This document shows, one piece after another, positions 10,920 through 22,798 of a DNA stretch of 64,000 nt (positions are counted from its first letter, which is position 1; every line of letters starts with the position of its first letter). The notes under the pieces were generated by a model, which saw nothing but the letters and a program-made list of their open reading frames with translations, did not search any database and had not been told where the DNA came from. This stretch comes from Thalassia testudinum (Eukaryota; Streptophyta; Magnoliopsida; Alismatales; Hydrocharitaceae), in the NCBI GenBank assembly GCA_037157565.1, contig JAZHRO010000003.1, positions 65,412,501 to 65,476,500 on the forward strand, read 5' to 3'. The translations under genes were made by a program, and so were the position numbers.

Positions 10920-12374
10920 TCAAGAGGAATGGAGGGTAAAGGATGACTCAGTCAAATCTATATCGGTCATGTCAATGAACGGCTTGAGTCTCTGCCCGTT
11001 CACGACAAAGGGTTCAGAATCGTGGCTGAGTGGGCTGATTTCAATAGCTCCATTTCCGAAGATTTGGCAGACTAGGTAGGGTCCGACCCACTTGGATCTT
11101 AGCTTTCCTGGGAATAGTTTGAGTCGAGCATCAAAGAGTAAAACTTTTTGACCAGGATGAAAGACCTTTCTAGAAATGTGTTTGTCGTGAAAAGCTTTAA
11201 CCCGTTATTTGTAAATTCGTGAGTTCTCATACGCGTCGTGGCGTAATTCATCGATCTCGCTCATTTGAAATCTTCTGTGGGTTCCAGCCTTAGAAAGGTC
11301 GAGATTACAGGTCCGTACTACCCAATAGGCTTTATGCTCCAATTCGACGGGGAGGTGACATGCCTTCCCGTACACTAGTCTGAAGGGAGACATTCCTAAT
11401 TGGGTCTTGTGGGCGGTCCTATAGGCCAACAATGCTTCCGGAAGCCGAGAAGACCAATCTTTTCTATCAGGTCGAACAGTAACCTGAAGGATCTTCTTGA
11501 TCTCTCGGTTAAATAGCTCAGCTAGACCATTAGTTTGGGGGTGGTAAGGAGTAGAGATTCGGTGTGACACCCCGTATTTGGTCATCAGTGACCTGAACTG
11601 AGCGTTCGTAAAATGGGTCCCTCCGTTGGAAATTATAGCACGCGGAATCCCGAACCTTGAGAAAATGTTTTGATGGAGGAATTTTATAACGACTTTATGA
11701 TTGTTGGTTCGGGTCGGAATGGCTTCTATCCACTTGGACACATAGTCAACTGCGAGTAAGATGTATTCGAAGCCATCCGAGTTCGGAAAGGGTCCCATGA
11801 AATCAATCCCCCAAATATCGAAAATTTTGCATACCAAGATCGGCTGTAGAGGCATCATGTCTCTATGGCTCATGTTGCCCAGAGTCTGGCAACGGGAACA
11901 TACCTTACAGTGATCGTATGCATCCTTGAAAATTGTGGGCCAGTAGAAGCCACACTGGAGGACTTTCGATGCGGTTTTATGTCCAGAAAAATGTCCACCG
12001 CATGCCTGGTCATGGCAGAATGAGAGTATGTCATTGATTTCCACTTCCGTGACGTACCGTCGGATTATCTGATCAGCACCAATGCGGAAAAGATACAGGT
12101 CTTCCCATAGGTAATACTTGGCATCGGAACGCAATTTGTCCTTTTTGGCCTTCGACCAATCGGGCAGAATCTGATGTGATGCCAGGTAATTAACAATATC
12201 GGCGAACCATGGAAGACTTGTACTGATAGTCAGGAGGTGCTCATCAGGGAAATGTTCTGTAATAGGTCCGGAAGGATCAATAATTTCAGAAGGAAGGCGG
12301 GACAAGTGATCAGCTACCACATTGTGCTTTCCCACCTTGTCGCGAATCTCGAGGTCAAATTCTTGCAATAGCAA
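10920..12374 (-). pseudogene. E2 integrase (with end of RNase H linker)
   Basis: Open from 12374 to 11205 (389 codons), then one stop (TAA, 11205-11207) and the same frame onward to a natural stop at 10920-10922. Visible parts: ADHLSR (residues 21-26); HHCC zinc region with H121, H128 and Cys at 156/159/162; core with D191 (GIDFMGPFP) and E286 (GLAELFNRE); then GMSPF and the GPY/F-type chromatin-proximal end after the internal stop. The second acidic residue of the DDE triad is Asn (IISNGG, N250) instead of Asp. Integrase would insert the cDNA into the genome; this copy should be inactive. It follows the RT/RNase H part after one stop codon in the same frame (12375-12377). Confidence 0.93.
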
Positions 12375-12377
12375 GAT

Positions 12378-13586
12378 CTAGCGGATTAGTCGAGGTTTCG
12401 CGACCTTCTTGGCAAGGAGATGCCTTACAGTTGTGTGATCCGAGTATACGATAATACGGGAACCCAGAAGGTATGATCTGAATTTTTCCAGGGCAAATAC
12501 TACGGCCAGCAGCTCTTTCTCAGTAACCGTATAGTTATGCTGAGCCTCATCCAGTGTTTTGCTGGCGTAGCAAATGACCACAGGTATCCCGTCAATTTTC
12601 TGCCCCAAAATCGCTCCTACAGCAAAGTCAGATGCATCGCACATGATCTCAAAGGGTTGAGACCAATCAGGGGACTGTAGGATTGGGGCCTGGGTGACTC
12701 GGTCACGTAGGATTTCAAATGCTTGAGTGCATTCCTTGGAAATTTTGAAAGGCACATCCTTGGAGAGAAGATTGGTCAGGGGGCGCGCGATCTTGGAGAA
12801 ATCAGGGATGAATCGACGGTAGAAACCGACGTGCCCCAAAAAAGATCGGATGTCCTTAATCGAGCTAGGCATAGGGAGCTTGGAAATCAGGTTAACCTTA
12901 GCTCGATCCACTTGGATGCCTTTCTCTGAGATTAAATGTCCCAGGATAATTCCCTCAGGCACCATGAAATGGCTCTTTTCCCAGGAAAGAACCAAATTCA
13001 CCTCGATGCACCGCCTGAGTATATGGACCAAGTGTTGGAGGCAATCGTCAAATGATTGTCCAAAAACTGAAAAGTCATCCATGAAGACTTCCAGATAATC
13101 ACCTACCATATCTGAGAATATGGCAAGCATGCACCGCTGAAAAGTTGCAGGTGCATTGCAGAGACCGAACGGCATCCTTCGGAACGCGTACGTCCCGAAG
13201 GGGCAGGTGAATGTGGTCTTTTCTTGGTCCTCTGGATGGATTGCCACCTGATTGTAACCGGAGTACTCGTCAAGAAAGCAGAAGAATTTATTTCCCGCTA
13301 GTTTCTCGAGGATCTGATCAATAAATGGTAGTGGGAAATGATCCTTCTTCGTGGAGGAATTTAGTCTTCTGTAATCAATGCAGACTCTCCACGAATTAGC
13401 TATTCGGGTAGGAATGACTTCCCCGGTTTCAGTCGTGATGATGGTAAGTCCTGCCTTCTTAGGTACCACTTGTGTTGGACTCACCCAACGACTGTCGGAG
13501 ATTGGGTAGATGATCCCTGCATCTAACCACTTAATGATCTCCTTTTTCATGACCTCCTGTAGGTTAGGGTTTAGGCGTCTTTGCAT
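12378..13586 (-). pseudogene. E2 reverse transcriptase and RNase H
   Basis: 402 codons. RT motifs: WRVCIDYRRLN (66-76), FLDEYSGYNQ (104-113, catalytic D106; Ty3/Gypsy enzymes nearly always have Gly where E107 stands), PFGLCNAPATFQR (139-151), FMDD (168-171). RNase H follows: CDASDFAVG (D317), TEKELLAVVFALEKF (around 355-369), YSDH (D383). It is joined in frame to the protease part upstream (stop TGA at 13623-13625 between them) and to integrase downstream (stop TAG at 12375). It would copy the element RNA into DNA in virus-like particles. Together with the stops, E107 makes activity unlikely. Confidence 0.94.
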
Positions 13587-13622
13587 TTCTCTTGAAGGTC
13601 GTGAGCCTTCTTCCGTGTAGAT

Positions 13623-15080
13623 TCAATGTGTGCAGTATGAAGGGCTTATACCAGTTAAATCATCTAGAGTCCATCCAATGGCTCTACGATGTTGTTGGAG
13701 AACAGAAATCAACCGGAGTTCCTGGTCAGGTGTGAGTCGAGAATTGATAATCACAGGAAACGTCTGATTTGAATCCAAAAAGATGTATTTTAGATGTTCA
13801 GGAAGGGGCTTGAGTTCCGTGACAGGATTGTCAGCAGCAGCGGGTGGTTCGGGGCTTGTATCGGGAGCAATGGTAGGAGTCATAGGTGTGTCTAGATCAT
13901 GTCCGCACTCCTCTGTTAGCGGTTTTTGATTCTCTAGTGGTTGATCAGGAATAATCAGGTTGTCCTCTATATGCAGTTCATCAACCACGGCTTCGACATC
14001 ACAAATTTCCTCTATCACCCTGCAATTAATCCCTTGATGGGCCTTGAAAATGTCAATCTTCAGATTTTGATTCCCAAATTTTAATTCTATCTGGCCCTCT
14101 TCGCAGTTTATATTGGCCCTAGTAGTGGCCAAAAAGGGTCTCCCTAATATGATTGGTGTGTCCCTTGGGTTCTTAGGTGCATCCATGTCCAGTACTATGA
14201 AGTCCACTGGGAAATAAAAATCTCGTACCCTAACAATGACATCCTCGAGTATTCCTTTGGGTGACTTGATGGATCGATCGGCTAACTGCAATGTCACCTC
14301 AGTGGGTTTAAGTTCAGATTCTTCAAGGTGGTCAAGGAGGGATGTAGGTATTAAATTTATGGAGGTACCTAGGTCTAGTAGGGCTCTATCAAGTTGGGTT
14401 TCACCAATTTTACAAGAAATCAAGGGAGTTCCTGGGTCTTTAGCCTTAGGTGGGAGTTTTCTCAAGATGACAGAGCTGGCTTGCTCTGATAGTACGATTG
14501 GGTTCCCATCCTTGGTTCGCGGCTTACGTTTAGGTGTACATATGTCTTTCAAGAACCTTGCGTAAGCCGGTATGTGGTGGATTGCATCCATCAACGGGAT
14601 GTTTATCTGGACCTGTTCAAAGAGCTTGACCAGATCCTCCTCAGGAGCCACAGGTTTGGTTGTCCTTTTTCCTTTGGTCAAGGCCTCAGGAAATGGGATC
14701 CTAGCTGGTTCCTCTAGGATAGGTCCAGGTTCTTGATCTGGGACAGTAGTATCTTGGATGACTACCCTAGGGTCTTGGCGATTATCAGGCTTGGAGTGGT
14801 TCGGATAGTGTGGGTCTTGTGTTGTTTTACCACTGCGTGTTGTTACAGAGTTTAATCCGGCCTGACTTTGGTTTGGGTTAGGTAGGAGGGGTGGCTGCTG
14901 CTGCAATCCTGCATAAGATGTTGACGCCTCCATCCCGTCTGGTGATGGAGTAGCAGGGGCCTGATAAATCAAATGTGCGTGGCCTGGATTTGGATTCATA
15001 ACGCGCCTCTGGGTCGGCACGTTATTTGGGTTGGGCAGAGGTTGCGAAGGAAGAGTGCCAGGTTGGCGGGAATTTGCCAT
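13623..15080 (-). pseudogene. E2 gag C-terminus and aspartic protease
   Basis: 485 codons in the same frame as RT. The first 200 residues are Pro/Gln/Ser-rich and low in complexity (gag end and spacer). The retropepsin-like part shows DLGTSINLIP (236-245; the usual triad is D-[ST]-G or D-L-G-[AT]-S in Athila) and ILGRPFLATT (311-320). It then runs into the region before RT (RAIGWTLDDLTG near the end). It begins after a single stop (TAG at 15123-15125) that interrupts the frame coming from 15656. The protease would process the polyprotein. Confidence 0.9.
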
Positions 15081-15122
15081 CTGGGCCAGTTGGTTGCGAA
15101 CCTCTGTGATCTCGTCCTTGTG

Positions 15123-15656
15123 CTATTTTTGCATTGCCGCATTCGTCTTTTGAATGTCAGCCAGTGTTTGAAGGATAAGAGTCAGTTGATCCTGATTTTG
15201 CCCGGATTGGTAGGTGGGATTGGGCCGAGGCTGAGGCGGCTGATATGGACGAGGAGCTTGTGGGCGGGGTTGATATGGTGGTTTTTGAGAATTTCCTGCC
15301 CACTGAAAGTTAGGATGATTTCTCCATCCAGGGTTGTAGGTATTGGAGTATGGGTCATTCTGGATGGCGTTGAGGTCCTCGCAGTTCTGAGGAACCTCAG
15401 GAAAGTCAGAATACGAGGGTTCAGAGTTCCCCCAACTCGAATAGAAGGGATCAGAGGTCACTCCGGTCCGAGAGGTAGACGGGGGTGGATATGGGTCCAT
15501 CCCCTTGGCAGGTTGGTGATAGATGTTTTGCACTGTTTCCCTTGCCAGAGGAGGTCGTGTAAAAGAATTTTGTGCAGAGGTGGCTTGCTGCAAATGTCGA
15601 GTTAGCTCGTCTACCTTCTTTTCTATGATAGAGACCTTGTCCAACCGACTGGCCAT
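15123..15656 (-). pseudogene. E2 gag, C-terminal part
   Basis: 177 codons carrying the Athila gag tail pattern NTYNPGWRNHPNFQW (about residues 108-122), then Pro/Gln-rich sequence. The frame differs from the upstream gag part (16615-15686), so one small deletion or insertion lies near 15656-15690. It reads on, past one stop, into the protease part. Confidence 0.85.
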
Positions 15657-15685
15657 CAGTTCCAGGTCGACAGAAGTGGACAGGT

Positions 15686-16615
15686 CTACGTCTCATGTGT
15701 CCCTCTTAGATTCGTCGATGCGCGGGCATTCGTCCTGTCGAATAAGCCTAAGGAGTCATTGTTTATGGAGTTCTCGCACATGTTTTCGAGAATCTCCCAT
15801 ACCGTGTCCTCGTGTTGGCCCATGATGTTTCCTCCACATGTTGCATTGACGAATAGACGAATATCCTCACGGAGTCCCTGGTAAAAAGACTGGACTTGTT
15901 CCCACTTAGGAACTTCGTGATGGGGGCACTTTCGCATGAGATCTAGGAATCGATCCCAAGCTTCATGTAGAGGTTCTCCCGGTTGTTGAGTGAAATGAGT
16001 GATCTGGTGGCGCAAGGCATTCGTCCGGCCAACAGGGAAGAATTTTTTCAAAAATTCGGACTGTAATTCCTCCCATGTGTTGATCGGGCGGGTCTGAGTC
16101 TGATACCAGTGTGCAGCCTTGTCCAAGAGGGAGAACGAAAACATTTTCATGAGTAGGATATCCCGATTTTGTACATCTGACCCGAAGGTCTGGGCCAAAT
16201 GCTTGAGTTGTTTAATGTGTTGGAATGGATCCTCAGAGTTAAGCCCATGGAACTTCGGTATGGCATGAATCATATTGGGCTTCAGATCAGAATCGGGTCC
16301 TCCAATTGGGATTCGTACTCGGGGTTCGATTGCCACTGCAACAGGATTATAGTGATCTCGCATCATAGGTCGCTGCGGTGGGTTTACAAAGTTCTGAAAG
16401 AGATCGTTCAAGCGTTGAAGTTGGTGTTCAAGGTTATTCTCCTCTTCAATGGGTTGTGCCATGATGGGAGAAGAAGGGGAATCAGGGTCTGAGTCAGATG
16501 AAAGATTTATGTGGCGGGGTTGCTGCACAAACAAGGGAGTCGAGGCTTGGCCTCGACGAGAATGAATTTCTAAGGGAGGTCTTAAAGGTGGTCTTAAGGA
16601 CCTCCTACCGAACAT
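15686..16615 (-). pseudogene. E2 gag, N-terminal and capsid part
   Basis: 309 codons. The retrotransposon gag (capsid) signature is seen at about residues 115-250: KFHGLNSEDPFQHIKQL, then KAAHWYQTQTRPINTWEELQ, FLKKFFPVGRTN and QQPGEPLHEAWDRF. This matches the Athila gag pattern. The capsid would package element RNA in cytoplasmic particles. The start ATG at 16615 is chosen because it opens the frame and lies about 940 bases after the primer site. A frameshift just before 15686 ends the frame early. Confidence 0.9.
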
Positions 16616-17555
16616 GCACCGAAAGATGTGATGAGATTAGAAGGTTCTGGACCCAATCAAGACACCCAAGAATTGTTGGGTGACTATAGAGGTTCGGGGC
16701 AAATGGACCCCTGGATCAGAAGATCGTCCACCTGAGAAATACCTGGGCAGCCAGAGAGGGAGAGTCCCGCAAAGACCCCTACATGGTAGAGCGTCCCCAC
16801 GGGTTACAGGGTTTCCCCCACCTGACCTCTCTTGTCACTGCGGTTCCAGGTAAACCAGAATGGGGATCTTGACCTCTTAAGTCTACTTTTTTTTATTTTA
16901 AGATCAAGCTGCTTAATGTTCCACTTGAACTTTTAAGTATTTTGAGTGCAAAAGTGACCTAATATTAAGGTTGGTTGACCCGAGGGATCAACTTCACCTC
17001 TTGTTCCTTTGAGAGCTTTTAGGTCCTTCCTTTTATGGTTCAAATGGATTATCAGCCTGATTTGCTTAGGGTTCCTCTTGTATAAATCTTTTCAAACATG
17101 GTTTAGGCACACCTCCTTTTGGAAAGTTTGTTTCTTTGTTTTAGAGAAGATGTGTCTCTAAAAACCCTAGCTTTGCAATCCCTAACTTGGCTCTAGTGGG
17201 TCCAATTTAGTTGCCGTAGAAATTAGCACCTAGGGCTCAATCAAGAAAGTTTTAGCCCTAGTTGCCTTAGTTGGATGAACAGATAAAAATATGTTGAAAT
17301 GAAAATCAGGCAACTTGATGAGTTACTAAATATGAGACAGGTAGCCCTAAGTTGATTTCCCTCCTTTTTTTTAGATTGCGAGAGGGTTAAGAGAGAGGAC
17401 TTATGGAGATTACCTGTTCCTTGGAGAGTCTGTTGTGCAGTTGCTATTCTTTCCTTTTTGTTTTGCTTTCCCTGAATGAACACAGCAAAAGAGAGAAGTC
17501 AAGTCGGATATTAGATAGAAAAGTTGTACTCAAAAGTTTTAAAAGTGCCCGTTGC
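16616..17555 (-). other. E2 5' untranslated leader
   Basis: About 940 bases between the primer binding site and gag, no supported ORF. It is homologous to 24351-25378 of E3 (for example the block with CAGGGTTTCCCCCACCTGAC at 16809 and 24447). In this position packaging or dimerisation signals would be expected, but I cannot point to one. Confidence 0.8.
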
Positions 17556-17573
17556 TCCCCGGCAACGGCGCCA
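17556..17573 (-). promoter_or_regulatory. Primer binding site of E2 (tRNA-Asp)
   Basis: The + strand reads TCCCCGGCAACGGCGCCA, identical to the 3' end of plant tRNA-Asp including CCA, so the - strand is complementary to that tRNA. It is separated by three bases from the LTR end at 17577. tRNA-Asp is the usual primer of Athila elements. Confidence 0.92.
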
Positions 17574-17576
17574 AAA

Positions 17577-20225
17577 TGTTCGTCGCACTTTTGTGCGATT
17601 TGTTAAAAGATAATATCGCGTTGTAATATAGCCGCTAAAGCGTTCAAAACAAATAAAGATTTTTATTACTCGAAAATCGGAGTATCCGAGGTCGAACACA
17701 GGAAGCAATCTCAGTACTTTGTAAAACCTAAGAATACAACTGTTACATGCAAATATAATTGATTCAAAGAGTTTTTAGAAAAAGTAGAATTAGACGTCTG
17801 ATTTATGTATCAGATGTCTTGAATGTGATCTTTCTTTCTTTCTTCCTTCTTCTCCTTTCTGCTTCTGTATCTTTCCTTCTGCTTTGCCTTTCTGATCTCT
17901 TTGCAATCTTCCTTTATCCTTCTTCTTCTCTGCGAAGACTTCTAATCTTTCTGCTTTCCTTCTCCTGCGAAGGCTTCTTTCTTCTTCTTCTGTCTTCTTC
18001 TTTGGCTTGCTTTTCCTTCTTCTGCAGCAGCCAAGTCCCTCTCCTGCGATCAGCCTGCCTGCACAGGAGCAAAACTTAACCCTTCTCCCTCTACCCGCGC
18101 GTCTCTCTCTCTCAAGCAATTCACTCGGAGCTACTCTCCCAGAGCCACAGGCATTAATCGGGTCGGATCGTACCCGGGACCAGGCGCACCTGAAGGTGGT
18201 GTGATGCGCGAGGAGTGCGTAGGTCTAGGTCGGGTCGGATCCGCCAAGTCCGCGTGGTCAGGTCGCGGACGAGGCGGGTGGGGTCAGTGAGGGACCTCAC
18301 CGCTGTGCTTACTGAGGCGATAAGAATATATCACAAAAGAAATTTATTGTGTACCTGAGGTATGTAATCCCACGATGTGGGACTAAAGGTTTCGGCCTTC
18401 CCTCACGCGCGCCCGCAGACTCTCGTGTGCAATCGCCCACGCTGAAGGCCCTGCTGGTGCTCCTCGCTGAACTCAGTCACTTCGCGACACTTGCGAGAGC
18501 CTGCTGCACCTGCCGCCTGGGAAGCCTGACGCCTGCTGCTGCTCCAAGCTTCCTACTGCTTCGGCTGTTAATGGCGGCCGGGGCGTTCACCTGAGATTCC
18601 ACAGAACGGCCTATTGGCCCAATCAGAATAGTTGGAAACCTTCACCGTAGCACGGCGAAGGCGGTGGGTGATGCTGCAGGTTGTCGGTCGGCCTAGGCGT
18701 GCGCGCCTAGGTCAATCTGTGGCCGGAGATGGTGGGTTGTTCGGGGGGTGGTTATGGAGGTCTGGAGTGGCAGTTGTGGGGTGGAGCGAGTTCCTGGTGG
18801 TTAGGCGGAGCTCCCGAGGTGGTTGGCGAGTCGTATGGAGTGGCGGAGTGGTGTGGGCGGCTCGTCGGAGTGCGGTCGGAGGCGAGGAAGATGAAGGCGG
18901 TTAGGTACTGTCGAGGGGTAATCAAGTAAAATAGTTGGGGGAAAAGAGAGAGGAGAGGGTGGAGAACGTATCTGGGGTTGTCTGGAGGGAAGGGAGGCGG
19001 CGGAGAGGATGGCTCGTAACTGCCGTCATCGGGGAAGTAAGACCCTGAGGGAGGAAGCGGCGACGAAGACGAGGTCAGAAGCGCGCGTGCGGGGTACAGC
19101 GCGACACGGGAGGAAGCGGCGGAGAGGACTCTGCTGCTGGTATGGCAGCAGAGCGACGAGAAGGAGAGAAGGAGGTCGCCGGAGCTTGTGGGTCGTTTGG
19201 CCGGAGATGGGAGAGGGAGGAATCTGGAAGGGATCTCCGTCAAAATCAAGCTTAGCCTCTTCGGCCGGAGTTGTGGGTTCTTATATAGGCGCTGGACTGG
19301 GTGTGCAGGGCGTGAAGGGCACGTAATTGCCTGAGGTTGGTCGCCGGAGATGGAAAGGAGTTAGGATACCCAAATCTCTCTTGCGTTCGCACGAGAGATT
19401 GAGTTCACACCAGCGATTGTAATTGACTTTATAAGGAAGGGAATTCCTTAGAGAATCCTCCTTCCATTTCTGGGAGGGAATCTCTGAGGGATTAGAGAGC
19501 AATCCCTCTCCGAACCTCACCGGAGCTCGGTTCTGCCCTAGCAATGGCGGCAGGACCGGTTTGCAAAGGAGGCGAAGAACCTAGGGGGTTCTCTGCAACG
19601 GTATTCAAAAGATAGGGACCAATTTGTGATTTGGGTGTACTAAATTGTAAAGTAGGTCAAGATGACCTCTCCTTAGGTCCAAATTTTGGTACAAACCTAA
19701 TTTGGACCTAAGGAATCCAATGGTGAAGTTGGATTTTAGGTTTGACCTCGTTTGACTGGATATTTTGCGTAAAAACCCAAATTAGGTTAATTGAAGAGCT
19801 AGGACCCTAATCTAGGTCAAACTAGGTTCCAAAGGCCAAATTAAGTGTTCCAAACCCTAGAGGATGTTTTTACATGATTTTTAGATGGTTTACTTGCTTT
19901 TTGTTCTGAACGAAACCTTGTTAATTTCAGCGGGTCTGTTTTAGGGTTACCAAGTGTCATTTAGTTCTTAGATTGCACATGAACCCATTTCTGATTGACT
20001 CAACCCACTTTTTATCTCATTTAGACCATTTGACCTATGTTTTGCCTCTGAGAAATCCTGTTTACGTACTGCAATGGTAAAATTGCAGTTTTAACCTTTA
20101 TTTCATGTTTTCTTCTCAGGGCACTTGTTCCTTCAGTTAGGCCTTCTTCTAGGTTATGTAGGAGCTTTTATCTTCTTTATTGGGTCAAAATGAGCTAGTT
20201 ATGGCTCATGATGAGGCTCTCATCA
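17577..20225 (-). repeat. E2 5' LTR
   Basis: 2649 bases, TG...CA, next to the primer site. Contains the TATA box (19281-19287), the U3 palindrome (19671-19713) and the AGACGTCT inverted pair (17792-17819). Low divergence from the 3' LTR marks E2 as one of the younger insertions in the window. Confidence 0.95.
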
Positions 20226-20230
20226 GCAGC
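20226..20230. repeat. Target site duplication of E2, right copy (GCAGC)
   Basis: Follows the CTCTCATCA end of the E2 LTR and equals 6748-6752. Confidence 0.95.
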
Positions 20231-22795
20231 CGCAGTAGAAAAATTACCTTCCCATTTGTATGTATCATATTCATGAGGCATGTGTTTGAAAGCAGCAAGC
20301 TCTTGCATGAGACGTTCATTCTCTACGCGTGTTCTTGTTTCATGATTATTCCTCCCACCAATATTTAACATCCACTGCTCCGAATCCACATCCCAATAAT
20401 CAGCTACCACTGCATTTTTATTTGCTGCAGCAGCATAAGCAAGGGGGAACCTATCTTTAAGCGTCCCTCCGTGCACCCAATTCTCCAGCCAAAACTTAAA
20501 GCTTTTTCCATCACCTAAAACAGATTTGAAAAAGTTCCAATTTTCCTTCAAGGCACGCACCACAGAAAGCCAAAACGGGGATGGTTTACGTGGGTTAAGA
20601 CGATTTATCTCATCATTGGTACTCCCATAACTGTCCTGAATAATTTCTGTCCAAGTTTTTTTTTCCCCCTGCAGTAACCGAACAGCCCATTTCAATAGTA
20701 AAGCTTCATTGAATTCCTTAAGGGATCTGACACCCATGCCTCCCAGATTCTTTGGTTTGCAAATTAACTCCCATTTTAAGGGTTGAAAGAAAGCCCCTTT
20801 ATGGGAGGCCCCTTTCCAAAAGAATCTTTTCCGCATCACCTCCAACTTTTTCCAAATAGAATTTGGAGCTCTCAGGACAGAGAAGAAGAAAACAGGAATC
20901 GATGTGACAACAGAATTCAGTAATATATACCTCCCCCCTTTTGATAGGTATCTACTGCTCCAGCCCTCCAATTTTGTAGCTATCTTTTCAAAGAGGAAAG
21001 ACCAATCTGCTTTCTTCAGCTTAGAACATTTCAAAGGCTGACCCAGATATTTAATCGGTAGTGGCACCACAGGTGTACCAAGAGTGGCAGAGATCTCATT
21101 CTGTAAACCATCATTCATCCCAAAACAGACCAGGGAAGATTTACTTCCATTCAATCTGAGCCCAGAAACCTCTCCAAACAATTTAACCATATGTAACAAA
21201 GCCTGCGCTTCTCTCTTCCCCCCTTCTACAAGAAAAACAGTATCATCAGCATACTGAAGTATAGGAGCTAGAGCCCTATGATTAGACATTGAATACCCCC
21301 TTATAAAACCATCCACAACCAATTTGCAGGCAAACCTAGCCAAAGTATCCACCGCAAGATTAAAAATTAGAGGGGCAATAGGACAACCTTGCCTTACTCC
21401 ACATTGGGGCTGAATCCAAGAACGGCACGGTTTACCATTTATCAATGGGGAAAAAGAGGCTGTCGTAATGCATCTCTTCACCCATTGAATCAATAAGGGT
21501 GGAAATTTCCTCCTTTTAAGGATCTCCCACAAGTATGACCAGCAGATAGAATCATAGGCTTTTGAGAAGTCTACTTTCCATAAGAAAGCCTTTGATTTTC
21601 TCCTTTGCCACCCCATTACAATTTCCTGCGCCACAATGAATGACTCTTGTAACGATCTCCCAGGAAGAAAAGCTGATTGAACAGGCATAATCAAATCCTT
21701 TAAAACCTCCCGCAATCTGTTAGCAATAACCTTACTAATAATAAGGTAGATGGAATTTGATAACGCAATGGGTCTGTAATCAGAAAAACTTTCTGCACTT
21801 GATTTCTTGAGCAACAAAAACAGGTAGGATTTGTTTAGCCTCTCAAAACCAGAGTTACCCACTTCAAACTCATGGATGACCTTCATTACATCCACCTTAA
21901 CAACATTCCATAACTCTCTGTAGAAAAACACCTGAACACCATCTGGACCTGGAGCCCCTTCATTATTTAAATCTTTAATGGCCTTTAGCACTTCCTGTTC
22001 AGAAATAGGGGTCACAAGCATGCCACTCTGTTCATTATTTACACAAGGGAAATCCATTGCTGCCATCCTCCATGAACCTCTTGGAGTTGCCTTGGAAGCT
22101 TCTTTAAAAAATTTTGTTGCTTCAGATCTGATCTCCTTAACCGAGGTAATATTTCTTTCTTCAACTTTAATAGATGAAATAAGGTTGAATCTCCTTCTAG
22201 CACTGGCCGCAAGATGGAAAAATTTTGTGTTCGCATCACCCTCTTTAAGCCAAAGCTGTCTGGATTTTTCCCGCCAATCCATTTCAATTTTCAGGTCTTC
22301 ATCCCTCACAATTGCTTGCATTTGCTGCCTCAATTGCTGCTCCTGTTGGTCCAAATTCAGCCTGCACTCTTTCATATCTAAATCCCTGATGACTGTCAAG
22401 GCTTCCTTCCTCTTCTGGTCTCTAATCAGGTTCACAGCCTGCCCATATTCTTTCAACATTTCACGCAGACCAACCAATTTCGCAGCCAACTGCTGTGTGG
22501 CAGTGCCTTGAACATCCTTGCTCTGCCACCACTGAGAAACCATTTGCACAAAGCCTTCTTCCCTAAACCAAGATCTCTTGAGTTTGAAATATGACCCCGT
22601 GTCTGCATTCACCCCACTGTCCCAAACCAAAGGCGTGTGGTCAGAGAACGGTCTATCAAGGCTCAAAACAGCTGATAACTGAAAACTCTCTAACAAACTA
22701 GGACTGCCAAAGAACCTGTCCAATTTGGAAATCTGTCCACTTCCATTCCTCCAAGTATATTCCACACCACTGATGGGAAATTCAGTCAAGCCCAT
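20226..22795 (-). pseudogene. LINE ORF2, reverse transcriptase part (5' of the E2 insertion)
   Basis: About 857 codons open up to the E2 junction (the frame runs 11 more codons into the LTR by chance). Residues 15-60 complete the endonuclease (YTWRNG, SDHTPLVWD with catalytic D52/H53). The RT domain spans about 275-590: GAPGPDG (280-286), SDYRPIAL (338-345), DFSKAYDS (409-416, motif A), GVRQGCPIAP (466-475, motif B), QYADD (514-518, motif C). Catalytic Asp residues are intact. It is separated from the upstream endonuclease part only by one TAG in the same frame. The reading frame is cut by E2 and resumes at 6752. It would perform target-primed reverse transcription. Confidence 0.94.
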
Positions 22796-22798
22796 GTT

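Larger units (their letters stand above)
6753..20225 (-). mobile_element. E2: full-length Athila-like Ty3/Gypsy LTR retrotransposon
   Basis: 13.47 kb, bounded by LTRs of 2636 and 2649 bases that start TG and end CA (+ strand view) and by a perfect 5-bp target duplication inside the LINE. Order on the - strand: 5' LTR (20225-17577), tRNA-Asp primer site, leader, gag, protease, reverse transcriptase, RNase H, integrase, 3' noncoding region with two polypurine-like tracts, 3' LTR (9388-6753). RNase H precedes integrase, as in Ty3/Gypsy. Gag-pol is broken by one frameshift and four internal stops, so this copy cannot move by itself. Confidence 0.96.

Noticed and set aside
17556..17573. tRNA-Asp gene
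   Set aside because: Only the 18-base 3' end is present, next to an LTR; it is a primer binding site. The same applies at 25379, 49489 and 57853.
20195..20225. C-terminal 11 codons of the LINE reverse transcriptase frame
   Set aside because: They are read from the E2 LTR; the LINE frame really continues at 6752.
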